Of a stretch of 64,000 nucleotides of DNA, positions 1 through 9,805 are shown piece after piece. Numbering within the stretch: position 1 is the stretch's first letter; every line of letters starts with the position of its first letter. The position numbers were made by a program, and so were the translations under genes. Origin of the DNA: Sphingomonas sp. AR_OL41 (GTDB lineage Bacteria; Pseudomonadota; Alphaproteobacteria; Sphingomonadales; Sphingomonadaceae); NCBI RefSeq assembly GCF_029911635.1, contig NZ_JARYTI010000020.1, positions 23,560 to 87,559 of the forward strand, given 5' to 3'. The notes below the pieces were generated by a model. The model saw nothing but the letters and a program-made list of their open reading frames with translations. It had not been told where the DNA came from and did not search any database.

Positions 1-129
1 ACGCTGAAGGATGAAACGGAATATTATCTTGCGCGCAATGCCGTCGATCTGGCGGCGCCGGAGGACGCGGCGCGGTTGCAGGCGATGATCGGCGCGTTCG
101 AGAGCGCCGTAGTGGCGTTGCGCGAATGA
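1..129 (+). CDS. 3' end of an unidentified protein-coding gene
   Basis: An open frame enters from the left edge and stops at TGA 127-129, giving the last 42 residues of a protein that ends in FESAVVALRE. The tail is rich in Ala, Glu and Leu and looks helical. The next gene starts at the ATG at 126, inside this stop (ATGA overlap), so the two are probably translated together. Too little is present to name a family. Confidence 0.6.
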   Translation, partial: TLKDETEYYLARNAVDLAAPEDAARLQAMIGAFESAVVALRE

Positions 130-539
130 TGATCGAACGCTTCCTCGACGACCGGCTTCGCGCGAAGATGGAGGACCCTGACGACGTCGAGTATCTCTTC
201 GTCCTATTGCCACTGGATCTCGATCCTTTTCAGCGGACCTATCGCTTTGGCTGCCATCTCGATGCCGAGCTGCGTCTGGCTGGAGTCGGTTGCAGTGCAG
301 GCGGTTGCAAGCTTCGCGGCGACGACGATGAGGATGAAGACCAGCATGATCCGGTCTATACCTTGCTCGACGTCGATGCGTCTGATGTCGACGCCGCGCG
401 CAGCGTGTTGCGCCTCCATCTGCCCGAATTGGGCTGCCCGCCCGGCACGCTGATCCACTATCCTCACGAACTTGAAGATCGGTATGACGGGCATGGGTGG
501 CAGCTTGCGCAGCGGCGGTCGATCGAAGGCTATGATTAG
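126..539 (+). CDS. Hypothetical acidic protein, 137 aa
   Basis: I do not recognise this protein. It is acidic with a run of Asp and Glu around residues 66-72 and has no signal peptide or membrane segment, so it is probably cytoplasmic. Two cysteines (around residues 55 and 61) flank a Gly-rich turn. The start overlaps the stop of the preceding truncated gene by four bases, which supports coupled translation and a shared operon. A second in-frame ATG follows directly at 129. The codon pattern (third-position G/C) agrees with a real gene. Confidence 0.6.
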   Translation: MMIERFLDDRLRAKMEDPDDVEYLFVLLPLDLDPFQRTYRFGCHLDAELRLAGVGCSAGGCKLRGDDDEDEDQHDPVYTLLDVDASDVDAARSVLRLHLPELGCPPGTLIHYPHELEDRYDGHGWQLAQRRSIEGYD

Positions 540-701
540 CTTGCGCGAAGGGCGATCAGGGTTACGCAGCAAGCGAGGAAAAAGAGCTTAAACGACGGAA
601 AACTGAAGGCGGTGGCTGACAAGGTCATCGCCGCGGCGGCGAAGCTGGGGGCGATGTTGCGGGGCTGAGAAGAGTGCCGCGACTGAAGGAGAATCAAAGC
701 G
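540..701 (+). other. Intergenic stretch with a possible decayed gene tail
   Basis: No intact gene is seen. One frame ending at TGA 666-668 reads like a real C-terminus (VADKVIAAAAKLGAMLRG) but has no plausible start. It may be the remnant of a deleted gene. AAGGAG at 686-691 is the likely ribosome binding site of the next gene. Confidence 0.35.
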
Positions 702-1151
702 ATGCGCCGGGTTGAGGGTCAGGTCCTGACGATTCGATGTACGTCGTGCTCTTCGATTTTCCCGACCTTTGTGTTCTCCGGCGATACGGACATGGCCACG
801 GCAGGACTAGAAACTGCCACCTCACTCGAACCCACTTCCGTCGCTCTGGGCGAGTTGACCGCCGATGAATTCCGCGCGGGATATGAGTCAGGACGTACGC
901 TATTCGCGGAACGTATCAGTCGGCAATATGGCGCGGACTTTGTCGCTCTGTCGGTCCCGCGTTGGGTTCAGGGGCCTTCCGGTGAGGGACTCAGTCTTGA
1001 GGAATTCAGGAAAATCTTCAAACCCGCTTCCCCAGTTTATGATTGCCCTCGATGTGGCGGTGAGGCGCCGGTGATCTCACAACAATCACCCGCAGAATTT
1101 CTGGAAACTGGTGGGCAGCTCCTAGTAGCGAGCAGCATCGCGCTCGACTAA
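702..1151 (+). CDS. Hypothetical protein with two CxxC pairs
   Basis: This 149-residue protein is not one I recognise. It has an N-terminal CTSC (Cys13, Cys16) and a C-terminal CPRCGG (Cys115, Cys118), which together could bind one zinc ion as a split ribbon. The middle part is soluble and has no membrane segment. The start is supported by AAGGAG ten bases upstream of ATG 702. Codon use is less GC-biased than in neighbouring genes, which may point to recent acquisition. A shorter start at 792 would lose the first CxxC. Confidence 0.55.
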   Translation: MRRVEGQVLTIRCTSCSSIFPTFVFSGDTDMATAGLETATSLEPTSVALGELTADEFRAGYESGRTLFAERISRQYGADFVALSVPRWVQGPSGEGLSLEEFRKIFKPASPVYDCPRCGGEAPVISQQSPAEFLETGGQLLVASSIALD

Positions 1152-1231
1152 CCAAGCACCACCACTCCCAGCGAGGTTTCGGCAACAAGATTCGGAATGC
1201 GTTCGCCCCGGCCTGCGCTACACCGCGTGGC

Positions 1232-2620
1232 ATGACCGACCCCACCTTCCCCGCCCTGACCCGCGCCGCCGAAGCCGCGATCGCTTATCGCCGCGACGTG
1301 GCAAAGGCGGAGCGCACGCCGGTGGCGAGCTATGCCGAGATGCTCGACGCCTTTGCCCGGCCGCTGCCCGAGACGGGCGGCGAAGCAGACGCGATCATTG
1401 CCGAGCTAGTTGCGCGTGCCACGCCGGGAATCCGCGCCTCGACCGGGCCGCGCTTTTTCGGCTGGGTGATCGGGCAGTCGCACCCGACCGGGGTGGCGGC
1501 GGACTGGCTGACCTCGGCCTGGGGGCAGAATGCCGCCAATCTTTCCGCCGCGCCGGCCGCGTCGGCGATCGAGGCGGTGGCGGCGGGGTGGTTGCTGGAG
1601 CTGCTCGGGCTGCCGGCGAGTGCGTCGGTGGGCTTCGTCACGGGGGCGACGGTGGCCAATTTCGTCTGCCTCGCCGCGGCGCGCAGCGAGGTGCTGCGCC
1701 GCGTCGGCTGGGACGTCGAGGCCGATGGCATGTTCGGCGCGCCGCCGATCACCGTGCTGATCGGCGCCGACGCGCATGCCACGGTATATTCGGGGCTGAA
1801 ATATCTCGGGCTCGGGGCGAAGCGGGTGCAGACGATCGCCACCGACGCGGCCGGGCGGATGCTGCCGACCGCCTTTGCCGCGGCGCTCAACGCCGCCGAC
1901 GGCCCGGTGATCGCCATTGCCCAGGCCGGGCAGATCAATACGGGCGCGAGCGACCCGTTCGCCGAGATCGGGCCGATGGCGTGCGAGGCCAATGCCTGGC
2001 TGCATGTCGATGGCGCGTTCGGGCTGTGGGCGCAGGCCTGCCCCGAGCGCGCGCATCTGACGCGCGGGGTAGAGCTGGCCGACAGCTGGGCGACCGACGG
2101 GCACAAATGGCTGCAGACGCCGTATGATTCGGGCTTCGCGATCGTCCGCGACGCCGAGGCGCATGCCCGGGCGATGGCGATCTCGGCAAGTTACCTGCCG
2201 CCGGCCGAGGGCGCCGAGCGCGACCCTTCCGCCTATGTGCCCGAACTGTCGCGCCGCGCGCGCGGTTTTCCGGCCTGGGCGATGATCCGCCAGCTCGGCC
2301 GGCGCGGGATCGCCGAGATGGTCGAGCGACATTGCCGGATCGCCGCCGACATGAGCGCGCGGATCACCGCCGAGCCGGGCGTGGCGCTGATCATGCCGCC
2401 TGAGCTCAACCAGTTCATGCTGCGTTTCGGCGACAGCGACGACGCGACGCGGGCGGTGATCGCGCGGGTACAGGCGGATGCGGTGGCCTATATCGGCGGC
2501 GCGGATTGGCGCGGCGACTGGGTGATGCGCGCCTCGGTAACCTCGAACGCGACGACGCTCGACGAGGGACGAATCGCCGCCGATGCGGTGATCGCGGCAT
2601 GGAGGGCAGTGCGTGGTTGA
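1232..2620 (+). CDS. PLP-dependent decarboxylase (aromatic amino acid decarboxylase family)
   Basis: This 462-residue protein belongs to the group II PLP decarboxylase family (DOPA/tyrosine/glutamate decarboxylase-like). The cofactor lysine is in DGHKWLQTPYDSG, with Lys292 as the Schiff-base residue, and HVDGAFG upstream fits the PLP-binding Asp region. Length is normal for the family. Annotation pipelines often call such proteins 'aspartate aminotransferase family'. The substrate cannot be told from sequence. The stop overlaps the GTG start of the epimerase-like gene by 8 bases, so the two form an operon. Confidence 0.85.
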   Translation: MTDPTFPALTRAAEAAIAYRRDVAKAERTPVASYAEMLDAFARPLPETGGEADAIIAELVARATPGIRASTGPRFFGWVIGQSHPTGVAADWLTSAWGQNAANLSAAPAASAIEAVAAGWLLELLGLPASASVGFVTGATVANFVCLAAARSEVLRRVGWDVEADGMFGAPPITVLIGADAHATVYSGLKYLGLGAKRVQTIATDAAGRMLPTAFAAALNAADGPVIAIAQAGQINTGASDPFAEIGPMACEANAWLHVDGAFGLWAQACPERAHLTRGVELADSWATDGHKWLQTPYDSGFAIVRDAEAHARAMAISASYLPPAEGAERDPSAYVPELSRRARGFPAWAMIRQLGRRGIAEMVERHCRIAADMSARITAEPGVALIMPPELNQFMLRFGDSDDATRAVIARVQADAVAYIGGADWRGDWVMRASVTSNATTLDEGRIAADAVIAAWRAVRG

Positions 2621-3488
2621 GAATCTGATCGAGATTGCCGGTGACGGTTTGCACGCGGCGATCAACCCGCTCGGCGCGGAACTCTCCTCGTTGCGCGACG
2701 CCGAGGGCCGCCAGCTGATGACCGATGCCGACCCGGCCTTCTGGACCGGGCGCGCGCCGATCCTGTTTCCGATCGTCGGGCAGCTGAACGGCGATGCGTT
2801 GCGGATCGATGGGACGGCCTACACCATGCAGAAGCATGGCTTTGCGCGCCGCATGCGCTTTGCCGTAACAGAACACACCGCCAGCGCAGCGCGCTTTCGC
2901 CTGACCGACAACCCCGATACCCGCGCCGCCTATCCCTTTCCCTTCGTGCTCGAAATCGGCTTCGCGATCGAAGACGCGACGCTGACGATGACCGCGCGCA
3001 TCGCCAATCCCGGCGCGGTGCCGCTGCCGGCGAGCTTTGGCTGGCACCCCGCCTTTGCCTGGCCGCTGCCTTATGGCGAACCGCGCGCGGCGCACCGCGT
3101 GACCTTTGCCGCCGACGAACCCGAGCCGATCGCGCTGCTCGCCGACGGGCTGATCGCGCCAACACCGCGGCCCTCGCCGCTCGATGGGCGGGCGTTGCGG
3201 CTCGACGATGCGCTGTTCGAACGGGACGCGCTGATCTGGAATCCGGTCCATTCGCAGAGCGTGCGCTACGGCGCGGCCGGTGGACCGTCGCTCGACATCG
3301 CCTTTCCCGACACGCCGCGGCTCGGCATCTGGACCAAGCCGGGCGCGCATTATGTCTGCATCGAGCCGTGGCACGGCATTGCCGACCCTGAGGGCTTTGC
3401 CGGCGACTTCCGCGACAAGCCCGGGGTATTCGAGATTGCGCCCGGTGCCGACTGGCATTGCTCGCTGCACGTGACGTTGCGCGAGTAA
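2613..3488 (+). CDS. Aldose 1-epimerase family protein
   Basis: A 291-residue protein of the galactose mutarotase-like fold (LacX / aldose 1-epimerase branch). Family features are the N-terminal ELSSLRDAEG strand, a HGFAR segment near residue 70, FGWHPAF in the middle and CIEPWHG near the C-terminus, which carry the substrate-contacting His and Glu residues in this family. Expected role: interconversion of anomers of a hexose or sugar phosphate in the cytoplasm. It starts at GTG 2613 inside the end of the decarboxylase gene, so translation is probably coupled. Whether the two enzymes share a pathway is unclear. Confidence 0.85.
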   Translation: MVENLIEIAGDGLHAAINPLGAELSSLRDAEGRQLMTDADPAFWTGRAPILFPIVGQLNGDALRIDGTAYTMQKHGFARRMRFAVTEHTASAARFRLTDNPDTRAAYPFPFVLEIGFAIEDATLTMTARIANPGAVPLPASFGWHPAFAWPLPYGEPRAAHRVTFAADEPEPIALLADGLIAPTPRPSPLDGRALRLDDALFERDALIWNPVHSQSVRYGAAGGPSLDIAFPDTPRLGIWTKPGAHYVCIEPWHGIADPEGFAGDFRDKPGVFEIAPGADWHCSLHVTLRE

Positions 3489-3508
3489 CGCGCTAGGGCG
3501 CGCAGGCA

Positions 3509-5080
<1,572 letters not shown>

Positions 5081-5086
5081 CGCAAC

Positions 5087-5168
5087 CGTCATCCCAGCGA
5101 AAGCGGGGATCTCGTGCGGCACGGACACGCTCCGTGACGGGGAGATCCCAGCTTTCGCTGGGATGACG
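5087..5168. repeat. Palindromic intergenic repeat, type A copy 1
   Basis: Two 27-base arms (5087-5113 and 5142-5168) are reverse complements at 26 of 27 positions and flank a 28-base spacer. The core reads ATCCCAGCGAAAGC on the left and GCTTTCGCTGGGAT on the right. It fills the gap between convergent prfC and the MFS gene, where its transcript could act as a two-way terminator. The arms resemble those of the element at 9662-9765, so this is probably a dispersed REP-like family. Confidence 0.8.
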
Positions 5169-5173
5169 ATAAT

Positions 5174-6421
5174 CTATTCGACCCAGTCGCTGCGCAGCGG
5201 CTTCGACGCGAGCCACATCAGCAGGCCGGCGAGCAGGTATAGCGACAGGCCGCCGAGCATCGCGTAGCGCAGCGCCTCGTCGCCATATCTGGCGGTCAGC
5301 CCGTCGGACACCGCGCCGAGCACGAAGCTGCCCGCGCCGAGCCCGATGAGATTGTTGATCAGCAGGAAGCTCGCCGAGGCGGTGGCGCGCATATGCGCCG
5401 GCACGAGATGCTGCACGGCGGTGACAACCGGGGCGAGCCACAGATAGACCAGCGCCTGGGGGACGAGCAGGAACAGGAATGCCGCGACGGTCGAGTGCGA
5501 CATGATGCCGGCGGCGAACAACGGCACGGCAACGAAGAAGGCGATCGCCGGCGCGCGGGCATAAATGGCGCGATCGCGGCCGCCGAAGCGATCGCCGACA
5601 TAGCCGCCGAGCAGGATCCCCGGCACGCCGCCGATCAGCAGGATGGCGCCGTAAAATTGCGCGATCTGGACGAGATCGAGATGGAAGCTGCGCTTGAGCA
5701 GCGACGGCAGCCAGAAGGCGAGGCCGTAGCCGAGCATCGAGCTCGACGCTGCGCCGAGCGCGAGCAGCCAGAAGCTTGGCTTGGCGGCGAGGATCGCGAA
5801 CACCCGCCCGACCGGCGCGCGGCCGGCGACGGGCGCGGCACGGACCGGCTCGCGCACCGCGAGGCGGAAGATCGGCGCGAGCAGGACGCCCGCCGCGCCG
5901 ACGACGAAGAACGCCGTGCGCCAGTCGACCCGCGCGGCGATATAGCCGCCAAGCAGGACGCCGGCGGCCGAACCGAGCGGGATGCCGAGCGAATAGACCG
6001 ACAGCGCGCGGGCGCGGGCGCGCGGCGGGAACATGTCGGCGATCACCGCATAGGATGGCGCGATGCCGCCGGCCTCACCCACGCCAACGCCGATGCGCGC
6101 GGCGAACAACTGGCCGAAACTCATGGCGAAACCGCACATCCCGGTGAACAGGCTCCACAAGGCGAGACTGAGCGTGATCACCCAGGTGCGGCTGGTACGA
6201 TCGGCCAGCCAGGCGAGCGGGATGGCGAGCGTCGAATAGAGGAAAGCGAAGGCGAGACCGCCGAGCAGGCCGAGCTGCTTGTCGCTGAGCTGGAGATCGG
6301 TCTTGATCGCCGAGGCGAGGATGCCGAGAATCTGCCGGTCGACGAAGTTGAAGGTGTAGACGAGCAGCAGCATGACCAGCGCGAAATTGCGGTAGCCGGT
6401 GCCGGCGGACGTGTCGGTCAC
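5174..6421 (-). CDS. MFS transporter (spinster-like)
   Basis: A 415-residue inner-membrane carrier with about 12 hydrophobic helices. It has the MFS motif LADRTSR after helix 2 and VGVGEAGG in helix 4. The N-terminus NFVDRQILGIL is close to that of the second MFS protein at 26059-27348, so they are paralogues. It lies downstream of the TonB-dependent receptor on the same strand, separated by a strong hairpin, so it probably carries the receptor's substrate across the inner membrane. The substrate is unknown. Confidence 0.88.
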   Translation of the reverse strand: MTDTSAGTGYRNFALVMLLLVYTFNFVDRQILGILASAIKTDLQLSDKQLGLLGGLAFAFLYSTLAIPLAWLADRTSRTWVITLSLALWSLFTGMCGFAMSFGQLFAARIGVGVGEAGGIAPSYAVIADMFPPRARARALSVYSLGIPLGSAAGVLLGGYIAARVDWRTAFFVVGAAGVLLAPIFRLAVREPVRAAPVAGRAPVGRVFAILAAKPSFWLLALGAASSSMLGYGLAFWLPSLLKRSFHLDLVQIAQFYGAILLIGGVPGILLGGYVGDRFGGRDRAIYARAPAIAFFVAVPLFAAGIMSHSTVAAFLFLLVPQALVYLWLAPVVTAVQHLVPAHMRATASASFLLINNLIGLGAGSFVLGAVSDGLTARYGDEALRYAMLGGLSLYLLAGLLMWLASKPLRSDWVE

Positions 6422-6444
6422 ATCTTTTCCCTTCGAAACGGAAA

Positions 6445-6478
6445 GGACCGGGCACTTCGCTGGCGAAGCACCCGGTCC
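6445..6478 (-). terminator. Intercistronic hairpin between TonB receptor and MFS gene
   Basis: Arms 6445-6460 and 6463-6478 pair at 14 of 16 positions around a two-base loop. It lies between the receptor stop and the MFS start on the minus strand, with only a short T-rich stretch after it. It may attenuate MFS expression or protect the receptor mRNA 3' end. Confidence 0.6.
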
Positions 6479-6514
6479 CCTTCCCCCTTTACCGTTGCCC
6501 CGAGGGGCGGCGGC

Positions 6515-8860
6515 TCAGAATTTGGCCGCGACCGTCACGAACACCTGGCGCGGATTGCCGTAAAAGGCGGTGGCGATGCCTTCCTTGCCCAGCGTCGGCG
6601 TGTAACCACCCGACCCGTTGAGGACCGGCACGCCGGCGATGGTCGAGCTGATATATTGATAGCCGCCGATCTTGTAGCGCACGTCGGTCAGGTTCTTGCC
6701 GTGGACGCCGATCGAATATTTTCCGCCGTCGAAGCTGTAGGTGATGTGCGCGTCGAGCAGCGTGTAGCCCGGCTGATCGAGGAACGGGCTGGCCGTCTCG
6801 AACTGATGCGTCAGGCTGCGATAGGACACCACGGTCGAGGCGTTGACCGAGCCCGGGCCGACCGGCAGCACCGCACCCAGCGTACCCGACACCGACCAGC
6901 TCGGCGTGTTCTGGAACACCCGGACATTGGCGATGTCGACCCCGGTCGGGCCGATGAAGGTCTTGTACTTGGCGTGCATGTAACCGAGCGTACCGGCCAG
7001 CGTGATCGCCGAGCCGTTACCGGCGAAGCCCTGCGCCAGGCGCGCATTGGTCTCGAGTTCGACACCGTTGATCCGCGCCTTGGCGGCGTTGGTGGTGATG
7101 CCGCAGAACGAGGCGACGCCGCCGACCGTGCAACCGACCGAGCCGGGGATCTGCACATCGGTATAGTCGGAGTGGAAGCCGTCGATCGCCCAGGTCAGCG
7201 CGCGATCGAACGCCGCGCCCTTCCAGCCGATCTCATAGCTCTTCACCGATTCGGGCCGGAACAGGAGGTAGTTGTAGATTTCCTGATAGCTGCGCACGCC
7301 GTCCTGGTTGACGTCCGGTGCCGAAGCCCCCGAGCCGCGCGGATCGAAGCCGCCGCCCTTGAAGCCTTCCGAATAGGACAGATAGAACATGTGCTGGTCG
7401 TTCGGCTTGAACGCGACCGAGGCGCGCGGCGTGAAGCGCTTGAACAGCGCGCGGCCGGTGAAATCGGTCGACGGGTTGCCGAACGGGGTCGGCGTGCCGC
7501 CGAATTCCGACGTCAGGCCGATATAGTTCGCCTTGAACACGTGCGAGTTGCGCTCGTCCCAGGTGTAGCGTGCACCGAGCGACAGGCTGAACTGCTCGGT
7601 AAAATCATAGGTGAAGTCGGCAAAGAAGGATTCGGTCTCGGTCCGGACATCGCCGGCGGTATAGGCATCAAGCCCGGCAATCGTCGTGCCGAGCAGCACC
7701 CCGAAACCGGTCTGCGCCTTGGCGCCGAGATAATAGAAGCCGACAATGCCGTTGAGCTTCTCGCTCTTGTAGGCGAGCTGGAATTCCTGGCTGGTCTGCT
7801 CGTTACGATAGACCGCGGGCACGTCGACATCGGCGGCGGGAAGCGAGTCGAAATCGATCGGCGCATAGGAGCGATCCTTGCGGAACGCGCTGATGCTCTT
7901 GAAGGTCAGGTGATCGGTCAGTTTCGCCTCGGCGACCATCGACAGACCGCCGGCCCAGATGTCCTGGATCGGATTGTTGAGCCCGGCGCGCGTATCGTAG
8001 ACATTGGCGAGGACCGGCGCGCCCGACAGCAGACCCGGGATCAGGCGGTGGCCGTTGCGCGGGTTCGACTTGTCGTGGGTGTAGTCGCCGGTGATGCGGA
8101 TCGACATGCGCTCGTCCGGCGTCTCGAACTCGATCGTGCCGCGCGCCGCCCAGATATTCTTGTTGTAATTGTCGAGGCCGAGATTGAGGTTCTTGCCGAA
8201 GCCGTCGCGCGTCAGCCGCGCGCCCGACACGCCGATCTTGAACATGCTGCCGATCGGGGTCGAGGCGCTGATCACGCCATCGGCCTGGTTGTAGCTGCCA
8301 TAGGTGCCGCGCAGATTGATTTCGGTGTGGTCGGACAGGCGTTTGGTGACATATTTCACCGCGCCGCCGATCGTGTTGCGGCCGTAGAGCGTACCCTGCG
8401 GGCCGCGCAGCACCTCGATCCGCTCGACGTCATAGATGTCGAGCACCGCCGCCTGCGGGCGGTTGAGATAGACGTCGTCGAGATAGATGCCGACGCCGGA
8501 TTCGAAGCCAGGGACGGGATCCTGCTGGCCGACGCCGCGGATGAAGGCGGCGAGCGTCGAGTTGGTGCCGCGCGCATCCTTGAGCGTGATGTTGGGCGTC
8601 GTCGTCTGGATGTCGGTCAGGTCGATCGCGCCCGACTTGGCGAGCTTGTCGGCGGAAAAAGCGGTGACCGCGATCGGGGTTTGCAGCAGCGACTCGGCGC
8701 GGCGGCGTGCCGTGACGACGATGTCACCATTTTCCGGGGCGGCGGCCTGTTCGGGCGCCGGTGCGGCAGACGCGTCCTGCGCAAAGGCCGGTGCGGCCAT
8801 CAGTGCCGCGAAGGCGGCGCCTCCGCACAGCATGGCGCGCGTGAAATTCGGGCGTGACAT
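6515..8860 (-). CDS. TonB-dependent outer-membrane receptor
   Basis: An outer-membrane beta-barrel receptor using TonB energy to import a ligand. The start chosen is ATG 8860 (protein begins MSRPNFTRAM), preceded by GGAGGGGAG; an upstream in-frame ATG at 8887 would add nine residues ahead of the signal peptide. The signal peptide ends at AFAQ near residue 28. A TonB-box-like DIVVTARRR follows, then the plug domain (RGPQGTLYGRNTIGG) and a barrel ending in the terminal Phe of VAAKF. About 781 residues is normal. A TetR gene is divergent, sharing a dyad operator; the MFS gene is downstream. No haem- or siderophore-specific context is seen. Confidence 0.93.
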   Translation of the reverse strand: MSRPNFTRAMLCGGAAFAALMAAPAFAQDASAAPAPEQAAAPENGDIVVTARRRAESLLQTPIAVTAFSADKLAKSGAIDLTDIQTTTPNITLKDARGTNSTLAAFIRGVGQQDPVPGFESGVGIYLDDVYLNRPQAAVLDIYDVERIEVLRGPQGTLYGRNTIGGAVKYVTKRLSDHTEINLRGTYGSYNQADGVISASTPIGSMFKIGVSGARLTRDGFGKNLNLGLDNYNKNIWAARGTIEFETPDERMSIRITGDYTHDKSNPRNGHRLIPGLLSGAPVLANVYDTRAGLNNPIQDIWAGGLSMVAEAKLTDHLTFKSISAFRKDRSYAPIDFDSLPAADVDVPAVYRNEQTSQEFQLAYKSEKLNGIVGFYYLGAKAQTGFGVLLGTTIAGLDAYTAGDVRTETESFFADFTYDFTEQFSLSLGARYTWDERNSHVFKANYIGLTSEFGGTPTPFGNPSTDFTGRALFKRFTPRASVAFKPNDQHMFYLSYSEGFKGGGFDPRGSGASAPDVNQDGVRSYQEIYNYLLFRPESVKSYEIGWKGAAFDRALTWAIDGFHSDYTDVQIPGSVGCTVGGVASFCGITTNAAKARINGVELETNARLAQGFAGNGSAITLAGTLGYMHAKYKTFIGPTGVDIANVRVFQNTPSWSVSGTLGAVLPVGPGSVNASTVVSYRSLTHQFETASPFLDQPGYTLLDAHITYSFDGGKYSIGVHGKNLTDVRYKIGGYQYISSTIAGVPVLNGSGGYTPTLGKEGIATAFYGNPRQVFVTVAAKF

Positions 8861-8934
8861 GGTAGTTCTCCCCTCCTGCGGCGCCACATGGTGGTTCCCG
8901 GTCTGTTACCGGGTTGTGCGCCAGTTGAAGTCGC

Positions 8935-8960
8935 TATACTGAAACCTGAACCAGGTTTCA
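8935..8960 (+). promoter_or_regulatory. Dyad operator and -10 element between TonB receptor and TetR genes
   Basis: TGAAACCTG at 8940-8948 and CAGGTTTCA at 8952-8960 form a perfect 9-base inverted repeat around AAC. TATACT at 8935-8940 overlaps its left edge and fits a -10 element for the TetR gene; no good -35 is seen. Size and position between divergent genes are typical of a TetR-family operator. Confidence 0.7.
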
Positions 8961-8986
8961 ACTTGGAATGGGGAGGCAAGGAAAAA

Positions 8987-9637
8987 ATGGGCGGAGAGCG
9001 TGTCCCATCGGCAACGCCGGGCAGTCGCGCCGACTTGCTGACCAGCAGCGAGGGCAAGGCGCCGCGCACCGAACGCGGGCGCAAGACGCTGCGCGCGATC
9101 CTCGATGCTGCGGCAATCGAATTCGGCGAGCGCGGCTTTCACGAGGCCTCGATCAGCGGCATCACGCGCCGCGCCGGCGTCGCGCTGGGCAGTTTCTACA
9201 CCTATTTCGATTCGAAGGACGCGGTATTCCGCGCGCTGGTCCGCGACATGTCGGACCGGGTGCGCGACGAGGTCGCTCCGGCGATTCGTGCCGCGACGGG
9301 GCAGATCGCCGCCGAGCGCGCCGGTCTGCTCGCCTTCATGACCTTCGTGCAGGGCCACAAGGAAATCTACCGGATCATCGACGAAGCCGAATTCGTCGAT
9401 CCCGAAAGCTTCCAGCTGCACTACAACACCACGGCGGACCGCATCGCCGCGCGGTTGAAGGCAGCGGCGGAGCGTGGCGAGATTCGCACCGACATCTCCG
9501 ACGTCCACGCCTGGGCGATCATGGGCATGAACGTGTTTCTGGGTTTGCGCTTTGGCGTCTGGGCCGATGATCGCCAGCCCGCGGAAATCGCCGATATCGT
9601 CGCCGACATGCTGGCGCATGGTATCGCGCCGCGGTGA
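8987..9637 (+). CDS. TetR family transcriptional regulator
   Basis: A 216-residue one-component repressor. The N-terminal DNA-binding domain (about residues 25-75) contains the TetR helix-turn-helix ITRRAGVALGSFYTYFDSKD. The rest is the ligand and dimer domain. ATG 8987 was chosen because GGGAGGCAAGG precedes it; an open frame upstream to 8888 would run through the operator. It is divergent from the TonB receptor, and the dyad at 8940-8960 is the likely target for both genes. The inducer is probably the transported compound or a metabolite of it. Confidence 0.88.
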   Translation: MGGERVPSATPGSRADLLTSSEGKAPRTERGRKTLRAILDAAAIEFGERGFHEASISGITRRAGVALGSFYTYFDSKDAVFRALVRDMSDRVRDEVAPAIRAATGQIAAERAGLLAFMTFVQGHKEIYRIIDEAEFVDPESFQLHYNTTADRIAARLKAAAERGEIRTDISDVHAWAIMGMNVFLGLRFGVWADDRQPAEIADIVADMLAHGIAPR

Positions 9638-9661
9638 GATGGCGCGCGGCGAAGCCAATAT

Positions 9662-9765
9662 CTTCCTCGGCGAAGGCCGGGTTCCAGTTGGGAGGGAAGT
9701 TGTGACGCGCGTTGCCGCTCATCACATCCGTCATTCCAACTGGACCCCGGCCTTCGCCGGGGAAG
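9662..9765. repeat. Palindromic intergenic repeat, type A copy 2
   Basis: Two 30-base arms (9662-9691 and 9736-9765) are reverse complements at 28 of 30 positions and flank a 44-base spacer. The core GGCGAAGGCCGGG / CCCGGCCTTCGCC follows the same CCnGCGAAnGCnGGG pattern as the element at 5087-5168. It sits between convergent TetR and phaC genes. Confidence 0.78.
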
Positions 9766-9805
9766 GGTAGTTATGGCGCGTTGCGTCTAGCGCGCGGCGT
9801 TGTGA

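Noticed and set aside
5393..8857. A 1154-residue open frame on the plus strand
   Set aside because: It is antisense to the MFS and TonB receptor genes, which have clear family motifs. Its residue mix (very rich in Arg, Asp, Gly) is typical of an antisense frame in GC-rich DNA.
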